The notes: generated from the sequence alone by a model not told the origin. Positions 26,282-34,959 are shown, counted from the first letter of the stretch. The stretch is DNA of 64,000 nucleotides from Actinoplanes octamycinicus (GCF_014205225.1 NZ_JACHNB010000001.1:6677501-6741500), one strand, 5' to 3'. Numbers and translations: made by a program.

Positions 26282-26347
26282 CCGGCCCGGGAGCGTCCGG
26301 GTGCTGTCGTCAGCCCCCGGCCGGCCCGGCAGCGTCCGAATCCTGTC
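26282..26347. repeat. Two-copy ~27-bp direct repeat
   Basis: A 27-bp segment at 26282-26308 recurs at 26321-26347 with four mismatches (shared CCGGCCCGG-AGCGTCCG and CTGTC). It lies just upstream of the hairpin, between convergent genes. Confidence 0.8.
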
Positions 26348-26348
26348 T

Positions 26349-26381
26349 CGCGGCCCACGTCTCGTCCGAGCGTGGGCCGCG
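26349..26381. terminator. Hairpin terminator between convergent genes
   Basis: A perfect 11-bp inverted repeat, CGCGGCCCACG / CGTGGGCCGCG, with an 11-base loop lies between the convergent membrane-protein and TetR genes. Confidence 0.7.
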
Positions 26382-26429
26382 CGACACCATCCGGGGCTCA
26401 CACCCGTCCCTATCGGCGGTCCGCTCGGA

Positions 26430-26924
26430 TCAGGACCCGGCCGCCGCCTGATGACGCAGCTCATCGGCCACCTGCGCGCCGGACGGGGCGTGCTCCGGAT
26501 CGACCAGCCACTGCAGCATCAACCCGGTGAGCAGGGCCAGCGGCACCGACCCGCCGAGTCCCTCCCGCCCCTGCTGCTGTGCCTGTGCCAGGAACTCGCG
26601 CAGCTCGGGGGAGTGCTCGGCCTGCACCGCAGCCTCCAGCTGCGCGACCCACAGCGGGCGATGCGTGCCGAACGTGTCGATCAACGCCTGCCAGCGCTCC
26701 TCCGGCGACCCGTCCGCGGCGCGCTCGGCGATCGTCTCGCTCAGCTCCTCGACGGCCTCGATCAGGGCATGGACCAGCAGCGACTCCCGTGAGCCGAAGT
26801 GGTAGCCGATCGCGGCGTGATTGACCCCGGACGCGAACGCGATGTCCCGCACGGTCGTGCGCGCCCAGCCACGCTCGGTCAGACATTGCTTCGCCCCGGC
26901 CAGAAGGGCTTCCCGGTTTCCCAC
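26430..26924 (-). CDS. TetR-family repressor
   Basis: The 164-residue protein is short for TetR but has the N-terminal HTH ('TTVRDIAFASGVNHAAIGYHFGSRESLL') in full, shown here as key parts TTVRDIA, GVNHAAIGYHF. The ligand domain is all-helical. Start GTG 26924 with no good Shine-Dalgarno. It is divergent from an FAD monooxygenase gene across an 84-bp region with a strong palindrome. The usual logic is that TetR represses both genes and is released by the monooxygenase's substrate, for example a drug or phenolic. Confidence 0.85.
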   Translation of the reverse strand: MGNREALLAGAKQCLTERGWARTTVRDIAFASGVNHAAIGYHFGSRESLLVHALIEAVEELSETIAERAADGSPEERWQALIDTFGTHRPLWVAQLEAAVQAEHSPELREFLAQAQQQGREGLGGSVPLALLTGLMLQWLVDPEHAPSGAQVADELRHQAAAGS

Positions 26925-26947
26925 GGCTCGATCATACCCGCCATCTT

Positions 26948-27001
26948 AACCACATGGTTTATCCAAATGGATTGACCATATGGATAAAACCCGGCTACGG
27001 T
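26948..27001 (+). promoter_or_regulatory. TetR operator and overlapping promoter of the FAD monooxygenase
   Basis: Perfect arms TTTATCCA (26958-26965) and TGGATAAA (26981-26988) flank a CCATATGG palindrome (26976-26983); an AACC-N4-GGTT element precedes at 26948-26959. A promoter reads TTGACC (26972-26977), 18 bp, TACGGT (26996-27001), so the right arm lies between -35 and -10. The ATG follows seven bases after the -10, implying a leaderless mRNA. Confidence 0.7.
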
Positions 27002-27008
27002 CGTCGGC

Positions 27009-28076
27009 ATGAGAAACGTTCTGATCTCCGGCGCGAGCGTCGCCGGCCCCGCCCTGGCCTGGTTCCTGCGACGTGACGGCGTCCGGGTCACCCTCGTCGA
27101 GCGTGCTCCCGACCTGCGCGACAGCGGTTATGCCGTGGACTTTCGCGGTGCCGCCCTCGACGTGCTCGCCGACATCGGCATCCTCGACGAGGTCCGCGCC
27201 CACGAGACCGGGATGCGTGGCGTCACCATGCTGGCGCCCGACGGCTCGATCACCGGTGAGCTGCCGGCGTCCGCGTTCGGCGGTGACCTCGAGGTGCCCA
27301 AGCGGGCGCTGACCCGCATCCTGCACCAGGCGGTCGACGCCGAGTTCCTCTTCGACGACACCATCACCGCCCTCGAGCAGCACGACGATCGGGTGACGGT
27401 CGCCTTCGAGCGTGCCCCGGCCCGTGACTTCGACCTGGTCGTCGGCGCCGACGGCGTGCACTCAGCGGTCCGCCGCCTGGCCTTCCCCGCCATCGACCCG
27501 ATCGAGCACCTGGGCATGTCCGGCGCCGGCTTCACCACCGGTAACCTCTTCGGCCTGGACCGGCGGGGCCTGCTCCAGCCGGATGCCGGCCGGGCGGTCT
27601 TCGCCTTCTCCGCCGGCGATCCCGACCGGATGACGGTCAGCCTCTCGTTCGGGACCGCCACTCCCGAGCTCGACCGCGCCGGTCGGGCCGCCCAGGAGGC
27701 CGCCGTGCGCGCGGCCTTCGCCGGCCACCCCTGGCCGGAGGTGCCGCGCCTGCTGGACGCGATGGCCGCCGCGCCCGACTTCTACTTCGCCTCGACCTGC
27801 CAGGTCCGCCTGGACTCCTGGTCGACCGGCCGGGTCGTCCTGCTCGGCGACGCCGGCTACTGCGCCGCCCCGACCAGCGGCATGGGCACCTCCCAGGCCC
27901 TGATCGGCGCGTCCACGCTGGCGCGCTGCCTGGCCGAGGCCGACGGCGATCACACTGCCGCCTTCGAGCGCTATGAGAAGGAGTTGCGCCCCTATGTCAC
28001 CGACAATCAGCAGCTGGGCCGGCAGGCGGTCGCCGCTTTCGGCGGTGACGCCGCCGACAGCCCCGAGAGTGCCTGA
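27009..28076 (+). CDS. FAD-dependent monooxygenase (aromatic hydroxylase type)
   Basis: The 355-residue protein is a class A flavoprotein hydroxylase. It has an N-terminal FAD Rossmann motif ('ISGASVAGPALAWFL', GxSxxG form), the central DG motif ('VVGADGVHSAVRR') and the GD motif ('VLLGDAGYCAAPTSGMG'). It is similar in size to proteins that inactivate tetracycline or rifampicin or hydroxylate phenols; the substrate cannot be told. Divergent TetR control is likely. A four-copy tandem repeat begins directly after its stop codon. Confidence 0.88.
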   Translation: MRNVLISGASVAGPALAWFLRRDGVRVTLVERAPDLRDSGYAVDFRGAALDVLADIGILDEVRAHETGMRGVTMLAPDGSITGELPASAFGGDLEVPKRALTRILHQAVDAEFLFDDTITALEQHDDRVTVAFERAPARDFDLVVGADGVHSAVRRLAFPAIDPIEHLGMSGAGFTTGNLFGLDRRGLLQPDAGRAVFAFSAGDPDRMTVSLSFGTATPELDRAGRAAQEAAVRAAFAGHPWPEVPRLLDAMAAAPDFYFASTCQVRLDSWSTGRVVLLGDAGYCAAPTSGMGTSQALIGASTLARCLAEADGDHTAAFERYEKELRPYVTDNQQLGRQAVAAFGGDAADSPESA

Positions 28077-28238
28077 GCAGCTTCCGCCGGCCCTGGGCAC
28101 CCGCCGGTGGTGACTGGGCAGCTTCCGCCGCCTGGGCAGCTGCCGATGGTGACTGGGCAGCTTCCGCCGGCCCTGGGCGGCCGCCGATGGTGACTGGGTA
28201 GCTTCCGCCGGCCCTGGGCGGCCGCCGATGGTGACTGG
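28077..28238. repeat. Four tandem copies of a 41-bp unit abutting a stop codon
   Basis: Copies at 28077-28117, 28118-28156 (39 bp), 28157-28197 and 28198-28238; the last two differ at one base. Each starts GCAGCTTCCGCCG (GTAGCTTCC in the fourth) and ends GGTGACTGG. The array begins at the first base after the monooxygenase stop, and the TGA-GCAGC junction there recurs as TGG-GCAGC. Confidence 0.95.
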
Positions 28239-28287
28239 GCTGCGCAGCGCGGTGCATCCAGCTGAGGGGCGCTTCGGGTTTCTGCCG

Positions 28288-28905
28288 TCAGAGGGTGCCG
28301 CGGCGGGACTCCCACATCGCGCGGGTCATTTCGTATTCGACTTCGCCGGCTTCGCTTCCCGGGAGGGGGTCATCCCAGATGGGGTGGAAGGTGCGGACAT
28401 AACGCATACCCACGCTCTCCATGACGCCTCGGGAGCCGATGTTGACCGCCATGGTCTGGGCGATCACCCGGCTCTGTCCGACGGTGTCGAAGGCGTGCCG
28501 CAGCAGTGCTCGCGAGGCTTCGCTGGCCAGCCCCTGTCGCCAGTAACGCCGGGCCAGCCGGTATCCCAGCTCGGCGACCGTCGGATCGTCGGGTTGGTCG
28601 TCGCCGTGCGCCGGGGGCAGCATCATCAGGCCGACGAACTCGCCCTCGGCCTCGGTGTCCGGCGCCGACGAGTCACGGCGTCCGCCGTCGGAGCCGAAGG
28701 CCATCCAGTATCCGAGCCCGTCCACCTTGAGCCCCAGGGCCATCCGCTCCGCGTGGGAGGAGACCACTTCGTCGCGGGTCCGGGCCCGACCCCAGATGTA
28801 TTTCAGCACTTCGGGATCGGCGTCGAGGTCCACCTCCAGCTCGAAGTGCCGATCAGCCAGGGGCACGAGCAGCAGCCGATCGGTCCGCAACGTCGGTTGA
28901 CTCAT
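28288..28905 (-). CDS. GNAT-family N-acetyltransferase (RimJ/RimL type)
   Basis: The 205-residue protein opens with 'LRTDRLLLVPLADRHFE', the typical start of RimJ/RimL acetyltransferases, and carries the acetyl-CoA region 'LARRYWRQGLASEASRALL' and 'MAVNIGSRGVMESVGMRYV'. ATG at 28905; longer in-frame starts run into the promoter of the next gene. These enzymes use acetyl-CoA to modify amino groups of proteins or small molecules. Acceptor unknown. Confidence 0.85.
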   Translation of the reverse strand: MSQPTLRTDRLLLVPLADRHFELEVDLDADPEVLKYIWGRARTRDEVVSSHAERMALGLKVDGLGYWMAFGSDGGRRDSSAPDTEAEGEFVGLMMLPPAHGDDQPDDPTVAELGYRLARRYWRQGLASEASRALLRHAFDTVGQSRVIAQTMAVNIGSRGVMESVGMRYVRTFHPIWDDPLPGSEAGEVEYEMTRAMWESRRGTL

Positions 28906-29009
28906 GCGGTCACCCAAACACACGGTTCCACCCGCCGCGATCACATTTCGAGGTGACCGTCTGACACTGCCCGGGTACCGCCGCGCGTCAGGTGGGCGTT
29001 GTGCGGACC

Positions 29010-29037
29010 TTGCCCGGGGTCGGGGAGCCGGTACGCT
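29010..29037 (+). promoter_or_regulatory. Predicted promoter of the PIN toxin-antitoxin pair, leaderless
   Basis: TTGCCC (29010-29015), 16 bp, TACGCT (29032-29037), then six bases to the ATG at 29044. No Shine-Dalgarno precedes the ATG, which fits leaderless translation. Confidence 0.5.
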
Positions 29038-29043
29038 GGCGGC

Positions 29044-29220
29044 ATGGAGCAGGACACCAGGCCGAAGCTGAGCGTCGAGGACATTCACGCCCGGATGGGG
29101 CTGGCGGTCACCGCCGAGGGGAAGGCGAAGGCGCGCCAGCGCCGGCGGTCGGCGGAGCGGGCCCGGGATGCTGAGGGGCGCGCGGCGTTTCTGGCCGGGC
29201 TGCGGTCGCGGCCCGCGTGA
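29044..29220 (+). CDS. Small basic protein, putative antitoxin of a PIN toxin
   Basis: A 58-residue protein: 'LSVEDIHARMGLAVTAEGKA' then a highly basic helix (KARQRRRSAERARDAEGR). It is not a clear RHH, AbrB or Phd antitoxin. The role is inferred from size and from the four-base GTGA overlap with a PIN-domain gene, the standard arrangement of type II toxin-antitoxin pairs. The basic helix could bind DNA, and the C-terminus would then mask the toxin. Confidence 0.6.
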   Translation: MEQDTRPKLSVEDIHARMGLAVTAEGKAKARQRRRSAERARDAEGRAAFLAGLRSRPA

Positions 29221-29615
29221 CCCAGGGGCGCGACGCCAAGCTGGTTCTGGACACGTCGGCGATCACCGCGTGGGTGCGTGGTTCGATGGCGGTCGGCGAG
29301 ACCCTGGCGGAGATCAACGATGAGGGCGGCGCGGTGGTCATCCCGCTTCCCTGCCTGGTCGAGGCCGGCTACCAGACCGCGATGATCGAGCGGGAGCGGC
29401 TGGACCTGCTGCTCGCGCACCCGGCCACCTTCCTGGTCGAGGACGACGCCGAGGACTGGGAGGCGCTGGTCGCGCTGCGGGCGCTGACCGGCCGCGCCGA
29501 CTGCGCCTCGGCCGCGATGCTCGCCCTCGACCTGGGCGTCGACGTGATGACCGGCGACCCGAGCGCCTACAAGGGCGTCGCCGACGGCCGGATCGTCCTG
29601 CACATCGAAGACTGA
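29217..29615 (+). CDS. PIN-domain protein, putative VapC-like ribonuclease toxin
   Basis: The 132-residue protein has the acidic residues expected of PIN nucleases: Asp12 in 'LVLDTSAITAW', Glu in the 'CLVEAGYQ' helix, Asp in 'GRADCASAAML' and Asp in 'MTGDPSAY'. PIN toxins cleave tRNA or rRNA in a Mg-dependent way. GTG start at 29217 overlaps the antitoxin stop. Its own stop codon lies in the first unit of a 55-bp tandem array. Confidence 0.8.
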   Translation: MTQGRDAKLVLDTSAITAWVRGSMAVGETLAEINDEGGAVVIPLPCLVEAGYQTAMIERERLDLLLAHPATFLVEDDAEDWEALVALRALTGRADCASAAMLALDLGVDVMTGDPSAYKGVADGRIVLHIED

Positions 29616-29776
29616 CCGAGGCAAGCCGCGCCGCGGGCCGCGAGAAGCACGCGGACGCTCGCAACGCTGACCGCGGCAAGCCGCCCCGCGGGCGGGGAGA
29701 AGCACGCGGACGCTCGCAACGCTGGTCGCGGCAAGCCGCCCCGCAGGCCGCGAAAGGCACGCGGACGCCCGGAACG
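29612..29776. repeat. Three tandem 55-bp units beginning at a stop codon
   Basis: Copies at 29612-29666, 29667-29721 and 29722-29776. Copies 1 and 2 start CTGACCG, where TGA in copy 1 is the stop codon of the PIN gene; copy 3 starts CTGGTCG. Each contains GGCAAGCCG and GCACGCGGACGC. The unit thus duplicates the 3' end of the gene including its stop. Confidence 0.95.
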
Positions 29777-30024
29777 CTGGTCGCTCGAAACGACGCAGAC
29801 GCGCGCAGCTCGCAGCGGCTGGCCGGAGGAGGCAATGCGGAGGTGGGCGCACCACGCCCGGCCGCCTTCTTGGGGAAGCGGCGCGGGCATGCCAGCGGTT
29901 CGAGTTGGCGGCTGAAGGGAACGGCGCGACCCCGTACAGGGAATCGGCCGGAGGCTGCGGGATCTGCGGAACGGGTGCAGCGGTCCGGGTCGGTGGCGAG
30001 CCGGACCGCTGCGATCCGAGGGGG
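29777..30024. other. Gene-free 3' interval
   Basis: Between the 55-bp array and the stop of the dehydrogenase gene. I see no gene or strong hairpin in it. Confidence 0.5.
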
Positions 30025-31407
30025 TCAGGCGGGCCAGGCGACGCTCAAGTAGTGGGTCTCCTGGAATTCTCGGAGGCCGTCGCGGGCGCCCTCGCGGCCG
30101 AGGCCGCTCTGCTTGACGCCGCCGAACGGGGCGGACGGGTCGGAGACCAGGCCTCGGTTGATGCCGACCATGCCGGCCTCGACGGCCTCGCCGAGGCGGA
30201 TGGCGCGGGACAGATCGCCGGAGTAGACGTAGCCGGCCAGGCCGTACTCGGTGGCGTTGACCTGTTCCAGCATGGCGGCCTCGTCGGTCCAGGTGACGAT
30301 CGGCGCGACCGGGCCGAAGATCTCGTCCTGCAGGATCTCGGCGTCCGGCGCCACGTCGACCAGCACCGTCGGCGGATAGAAGTGCCCGGGCAGCGACGGC
30401 GTCGCCGCCTGATGCGAGATCCGGGCGCCGGCCGCCACCGCCCCGTCGACCGTCCGGGTCACCCGGCGCAGCGCCTGCGCGCTGATCAGCGGCCCGATGT
30501 CGGCGCCGCCGGCGGCCGCGCCCACGGTCAGCTTCTCGACGGCCGTGCCGAACCGGGCCACGAACTCCTCGGCCACCGTGGCGTGCACGTAGAAGCGGTT
30601 CGCCGCGGTGCAAGCCTGGCCGCCGTTGCGGAACTTGGCGATCATCGCGCCGGCCACCGCGGCGTCCAGGTCGGCGTCCTCGGCGACGATGAACGGCGCG
30701 TTGCCGCCCAGCTCCATCGACGAGTTGACCACCCGGTCGGCGGCGTGTCGCAGCAGCACCCGGCCGACCGCGGTCGACCCGGTGAACGAGATCTTCCGGA
30801 CCCGCTGGTCCGCCAGCCACGCGCCGACCACCGCGGACGCGTCGGACGTGGTCACCACGGTGACCACGCCGCCCGGCAGACCGGCCTCGGTCAGCAGCTC
30901 GGCGATGGCCAGCGCGGTCAGCGGCGTCTCCGCGGCCGGCTTGAGGACCGCGGTGCAGCCGGCCGCGAGGGCCGGGCCGACCTTGCGGGTGATCATCGCG
31001 GCCGGGAAGTTCCACGGGGTGACCAGCGCGGCCACCCCGACCGGGCGGTGGGTGACCAGGGTGCGGACGCCGCCGGCGGGGGCCTCGCCGTACTCGCCGC
31101 CGGGGCGGACCGCCTCCTCGGCGAACCAGCGGAAGAACTCGGCCGCGTAGGTCACCTCGCCGGCCGCGTCGGTCAGCGACTTGCCGTTCTCCCGGGAGAT
31201 CAGCTCGGCCAGTTCGGCGCGGTCGCGCAGCATCAGCTCGAACGCCCGGTGCAGGATCTCGGAGCGGTGCCGCGGTGCGGTCCGCGCCCACGCCGGGAAC
31301 GCCGCGTGCGCCGCATCCACGGCCGCCCGGGCGTCGGCGACACCCTGGTCCGGCACCTCGGCCACGGCTTCCAGGGTGGCCGGGTCGGCAACGACGATCG
31401 TGCTCAT
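30025..31407 (-). CDS. gabD: NAD(P)-dependent succinate-semialdehyde dehydrogenase
   Basis: The 460-residue aldehyde dehydrogenase has the general-base Glu in 'ELGGNAPFI', the catalytic Cys in 'NGGQACTAANRF' and the cofactor loop 'FTGSTAVGR'. 'VTPWNFPAAMITRK' is characteristic of the succinate-semialdehyde branch. It would oxidise the succinic semialdehyde made by the coupled gabT product to succinate. The start overlaps the gabT stop by four bases (ATGA). Confidence 0.92.
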   Translation of the reverse strand: MSTIVVADPATLEAVAEVPDQGVADARAAVDAAHAAFPAWARTAPRHRSEILHRAFELMLRDRAELAELISRENGKSLTDAAGEVTYAAEFFRWFAEEAVRPGGEYGEAPAGGVRTLVTHRPVGVAALVTPWNFPAAMITRKVGPALAAGCTAVLKPAAETPLTALAIAELLTEAGLPGGVVTVVTTSDASAVVGAWLADQRVRKISFTGSTAVGRVLLRHAADRVVNSSMELGGNAPFIVAEDADLDAAVAGAMIAKFRNGGQACTAANRFYVHATVAEEFVARFGTAVEKLTVGAAAGGADIGPLISAQALRRVTRTVDGAVAAGARISHQAATPSLPGHFYPPTVLVDVAPDAEILQDEIFGPVAPIVTWTDEAAMLEQVNATEYGLAGYVYSGDLSRAIRLGEAVEAGMVGINRGLVSDPSAPFGGVKQSGLGREGARDGLREFQETHYLSVAWPA

Positions 31408-32726
31408 CTGGTCTCCTCGAAGGCGGCGGCGAGCACGTCGAAGGCGTCGTGCAGCAGTTCGTCGGAGATCGGCAGGGGCGGCAGGAAACGGAGGACATTT
31501 CCGTACGTCCCGCAGGTCAGGACGATCACGCCGCGCTGGTGGGCGTACCGGGAAATGTCGCGGGCCAACCGCGGATCCGGCTCACCGGAGCCGTCCCGGA
31601 CGAGCTCGACGGCCAGCATCGCGCCGCGCCCGCGCACGTCGCCGAGCCGGCCGTCGCCCGCCTGGATCTTGTGCAACCGGCCCTTGACCAGGGATTCGAT
31701 CTCCCGGGCGCGGGCGGTGAGGCCCTCCGTCTCGATCGTCTCGATCGCGGCCAGGGCGGCGGCGCAGGCGAGCGGGTTGCCGCCGTAGGTACCGCCGAGC
31801 CCGCCGGAGTGCGGCGCGTTCATGATCTCGGCGCGACCGGTCACCGCGGACAGCGGCAGGCCGCCGGCGATGCCCTTGGCGGTGACGATCAGGTCCGGCA
31901 CCACGCCCTCGCGGTCGCAGGCGAACATGTCGCCGGTGCGGGCGAACCCGGTCTGCACCTCGTCGGCCACGAACACCACGCCGTTGGCCCGGCACCACGC
32001 GGCCAAGGCCGGCAGGAAACCGGGCGCCGGCTCGATGAAGCCACCCTCGCCCTGGATCGGCTCGATCACCAGCGCGGCAAGGGTGTCCGCGCCGATCTGC
32101 TTCTCGATCTGGTCGATCGCCCGGGCCGCCGCGACCCGGCCGTCGAGCGCGCCGTCGCGGAACGGGTAGGACAGCGGCGCGCGGTAGACCTCGGGCGCGA
32201 ACGGGCCGAAGCCGTGCTTGTAGGGCATGCTCTTCGCGGTCATCGCCATGGTCAGGTTGGTCCGGCCGTGGTAGGCGTGGTCGAAGACGACGACCGCGTT
32301 GCGCCCGGTGTGCGCCCGAGCGATCTTGACGGCGTTCTCCACCGCCTCGGCGCCGGAGTTGAACAGCACGCTGCGCTTCTCGTGATCGCCGGGCGTGACC
32401 CGGTTCAGCGCCTCGGCCACCGCGACGTACCCGTCGTAGGGGGTGACCATGAAGCAGGTGTGCGTGAACGCGCCGGCCTGCTCGGTGACCGCCGCGACGA
32501 CCCGCGGCGCGGACGCGCCCACGGTGGTGACCGCGATGCCGGAGCCGAGATCGATCAGCCGGTTCCCGTCGACGTCGAGCACGATGCCGCCCTCGGCCCG
32601 CGCCGCGAACACCGGCATGGTGGTGCCGACGCCACCGGCCACCGCGGCCAGCTTGCGTTCCATCAGTTCCTGGGACCGGGGGCCGGGCAGGTCGGTGACC
32701 AGCCGGCGTTTCTGTTCGAGGCTCAC
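31404..32726 (-). CDS. gabT: 4-aminobutyrate (GABA) transaminase
   Basis: A 440-residue class III PLP aminotransferase. It carries 'VLFNSGAEAVENAVKIAR', 'FDHAYHGRTNLTMAMT', 'VFVADEVQTGFARTG' and the PLP Lys in 'VTAKGIAGGLPLSAV'. It converts GABA plus 2-oxoglutarate to succinic semialdehyde and glutamate, followed by GabD. GTG at 32726 (VSLEQKRRLV) matches the usual GabT N-terminus; no clear Shine-Dalgarno. Divergent LysR gene 76 bp away. Confidence 0.92.
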   Translation of the reverse strand: MSLEQKRRLVTDLPGPRSQELMERKLAAVAGGVGTTMPVFAARAEGGIVLDVDGNRLIDLGSGIAVTTVGASAPRVVAAVTEQAGAFTHTCFMVTPYDGYVAVAEALNRVTPGDHEKRSVLFNSGAEAVENAVKIARAHTGRNAVVVFDHAYHGRTNLTMAMTAKSMPYKHGFGPFAPEVYRAPLSYPFRDGALDGRVAAARAIDQIEKQIGADTLAALVIEPIQGEGGFIEPAPGFLPALAAWCRANGVVFVADEVQTGFARTGDMFACDREGVVPDLIVTAKGIAGGLPLSAVTGRAEIMNAPHSGGLGGTYGGNPLACAAALAAIETIETEGLTARAREIESLVKGRLHKIQAGDGRLGDVRGRGAMLAVELVRDGSGEPDPRLARDISRYAHQRGVIVLTCGTYGNVLRFLPPLPISDELLHDAFDVLAAAFEETR

Positions 32727-32752
32727 GCCGGTCAGTCTGTTCAGCAGTGCGT

Positions 32753-32792
32753 ATGCTCGTCCAGTTCCTGTTGGGCCTGTGATCCATGCTCG
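32753..32792. promoter_or_regulatory. Divergent gab/LysR promoter region with ATGCTCG repeats
   Basis: ATGCTCG occurs at 32753-32759 and 32786-32792, 33 bp (three turns) apart, in the 76-bp region between gabT and the LysR gene. This is a plausible site for LysR binding; no perfect T-N11-A element was identified. Confidence 0.35.
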
Positions 32793-32802
32793 GGAGGCAT
32801 AA

Positions 32803-33687
32803 GTGGAGGTGCGGCTGCTGCGGTACTTCGTCGCGACCGCGGAGGCCGGGACGGTCAGCGCGGCGGCGGTCCGGCTGCACCTGACCCAGCCGGCGCTGTC
32901 CCGGCAGCTGCGGGTTTTGGAACGTGATCTCGGGGTGTCGCTCTTCGACCGCGCCGGCCGCCGGCTGGACCTGTCGACCACCGGGCGCGCGTTGCTGCCG
33001 CTGGCCCGGGACGTGCTCGGGCGGGTGGACGCGCTGCGGGTGGCGGCCATGGTCGCCGCGTCCGGGCGGCTGGAACGGCTGACGATCGGAGCGCCGACGG
33101 TGACCCTGACCGACGTGGTGTCGCCGTTCATCGCCACCCTGGCCCCGGAGGACCCGACCGCGGACGTGCTCGGCGCGGACGGTCTGTCTCCGGTGGAGAC
33201 GCTGCGGCTGGGGGCCGACCTGGCGATCGGGACGGTCCGGGCGCCTGATCCGTTCCGGTCGTTGCCGCTCGCCGTGCTACCGGTCTGGGCCTACGTGCAC
33301 GCGGACCACCCGTGGGCCGGCCGCGGCGAGGTCCCGCTCGCCGAGCTGCTGACGTCGACGCTGATCGTGCAGCCGGCCGCGTTCACCGCCCGGCAGTCGC
33401 TGGAGGCGGCGATCACCGCGGCCGGGGCCTCCTGCACGTCGTCGATCGAGGCGGCCAACGGGACGGTGGCGCAGGCCCTCGCCGCGGCCGGCCGGGGAAT
33501 CGCGGTGGCCTCGGACGATCCCCGGTTCGGCCTGGTGCCGCTCGCCGTCGACGTGGGCGGCCGGCACCTCAGCGTGCGGCTCGCCGCGGTCTGGGACTCC
33601 CGGCACGCGGCCGCGCCGACCCTGGAATCGTTCGCCGAGCGGCTCGGCGCGTTCGTCCGCGACCGCTACGACGCCGCGGCCGCCTGA
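32803..33687 (+). CDS. LysR-family regulator, probably of gabTD
   Basis: The 294-residue protein has the N-terminal winged HTH ('LRYFVATAEAGTVSAAA', 'LTQPALSRQLRVLERDLGV') and a periplasmic-binding-like effector domain. GTG 32803 has GGGAGG five bases upstream. Divergent position makes gabTD activation in response to GABA or a related amino acid the simplest guess. Confidence 0.88.
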   Translation: MEVRLLRYFVATAEAGTVSAAAVRLHLTQPALSRQLRVLERDLGVSLFDRAGRRLDLSTTGRALLPLARDVLGRVDALRVAAMVAASGRLERLTIGAPTVTLTDVVSPFIATLAPEDPTADVLGADGLSPVETLRLGADLAIGTVRAPDPFRSLPLAVLPVWAYVHADHPWAGRGEVPLAELLTSTLIVQPAAFTARQSLEAAITAAGASCTSSIEAANGTVAQALAAAGRGIAVASDDPRFGLVPLAVDVGGRHLSVRLAAVWDSRHAAAPTLESFAERLGAFVRDRYDAAAA

Positions 33688-33694
33688 CCGCCGC

Positions 33695-34876
33695 TCAGGC
33701 CAGGTGGGGAACCACCGCGACCAGGTCGAAGGCGTCGGCGACCGGAAGGTCGATGTAGCCGTCCAGGTTGCGGAAGCGCTGCGGGCCGTCCGGGGCGCCG
33801 CGCAGCGGGCGCAGGTCGGTGAGCCGCGGCGAGGCGGGACCGGCCAGGAACGCCTCGACGCTGCCCGGGGCGGGCGGGGCCAGGTCGACGGTGAGCACCT
33901 CGACGCCGCGCTCGGTGCCCGGCGCGGGCCGCCGGGTAGGGGTGCGGCCGCTGACGGCCGTGACCGCAATGGAGTGGTACGCCTCGCCGAGCTCCCCGGC
34001 CAGGTGACTCCCCAGCACCGGGACCTCGAAGGTCCCGCCCAGCATGATCGGAATCCGCTGCAGGTGCGTGTTCGCCGCCGAGACGACGATTCGCCGCCCG
34101 TCCCGGAGCAGGTGCCGCACGGTCTCCGCCATCGCGGCGTCGCGCACGTTGACCGCCGCGTGGATCCCCGACCCGCCGGCCGCCGCGGCCTGGGCACGCA
34201 GCATCTGGTCGAGGAGCACGGCCAGGCGCAGCTCGTGCCGGGCGGTGACGTGTCCCGAGGCGCCGCCACGTCGCTCGTAGAGGGGACGCAGCGCGTCGAC
34301 GCGGGTGGCGAGTTCGGACAGCAGCAGGGTCAGGGCGTCCCGGTCGGCGGCCGGCGTTGCCCGGTAGGCACGGAGCGCCGCCATCGTGTAGGGGCTGGCC
34401 CAGCTCCGGGCGTACGTCCGAATGTGATCGACGATGGTGATCGCTGCCGGGTCGACCTCGGCGAGGTAGCGCGCCACGCCCTCCAGGGCCGGCAGCAGGG
34501 AGCCGAGGTCGGCGGGCAGGTCGAGGCCGGCGAAGCGGACGTCGCCGCCGCCGGCGTTGTGCTCGCGCAGCCAGGTGAGCAGCTCGCGAGTCTCCTGGGC
34601 GGCGCCGAATCCGTACGTCAAGCCTTGCTCAGCGACCACAGCGATGTCGTCACCGGGCGGCGAACCGTGCACCCAGCGATCGATCAGCAGCCCCTCGCTG
34701 AAGCCGGACTCCAGGGCGAACGCCGTGAACCCCATCCGCTCCACCAGGAACCGGACGATCTGGCCTCTGAGCTGCTGGAACTCCCGGACGTCGTGTGCCG
34801 ACTCGCCGATCCCGACGACCTGCGCGTCGCCGATCAATGTCGGTAGCGACTCGAGGTCGTCCAGGCTCGCGGGCAT
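33695..34876 (-). CDS. Erythromycin-esterase family protein
   Basis: The 393-residue protein carries the family hallmarks: 'VGIGESAHDVREF' (catalytic-type His), 'AFALESGFSEG' (Glu), and 'VSAANTHLQRIP' (His). Characterised members (EreA/EreB) open the macrolactone ring of erythromycin; many homologues have other, unknown ester substrates. ATG 34876 has AAAGGAG upstream. Divergent from a small ORF and a serine hydrolase, with a 34-bp conserved element between. Confidence 0.85.
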   Translation of the reverse strand: MPASLDDLESLPTLIGDAQVVGIGESAHDVREFQQLRGQIVRFLVERMGFTAFALESGFSEGLLIDRWVHGSPPGDDIAVVAEQGLTYGFGAAQETRELLTWLREHNAGGGDVRFAGLDLPADLGSLLPALEGVARYLAEVDPAAITIVDHIRTYARSWASPYTMAALRAYRATPAADRDALTLLLSELATRVDALRPLYERRGGASGHVTARHELRLAVLLDQMLRAQAAAAGGSGIHAAVNVRDAAMAETVRHLLRDGRRIVVSAANTHLQRIPIMLGGTFEVPVLGSHLAGELGEAYHSIAVTAVSGRTPTRRPAPGTERGVEVLTVDLAPPAPGSVEAFLAGPASPRLTDLRPLRGAPDGPQRFRNLDGYIDLPVADAFDLVAVVPHLA

Positions 34877-34925
34877 TCCCGGCTCCTTTGTGGTCACCGA
34901 CGCACCCTATCGACGAGGGCAAAAG

Positions 34926-34959
34926 CCTAGAATCCTAGGACGCCTTAGGGGAGGTGCGG
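34926..34959. promoter_or_regulatory. 34-bp conserved element with CCTAGAATCCTAGG dyad (copy 1)
   Basis: CCTAGAATCCTAGG followed by A-C-GCCTTAGGGG and GTGCGG. A second copy at 59347-59380 has 30 of 34 identical bases. It lies between the esterase gene and the 42-codon ORF. CTAG-N4-CTAG dyads are typical regulator sites, but I cannot name the regulator. Confidence 0.55.
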
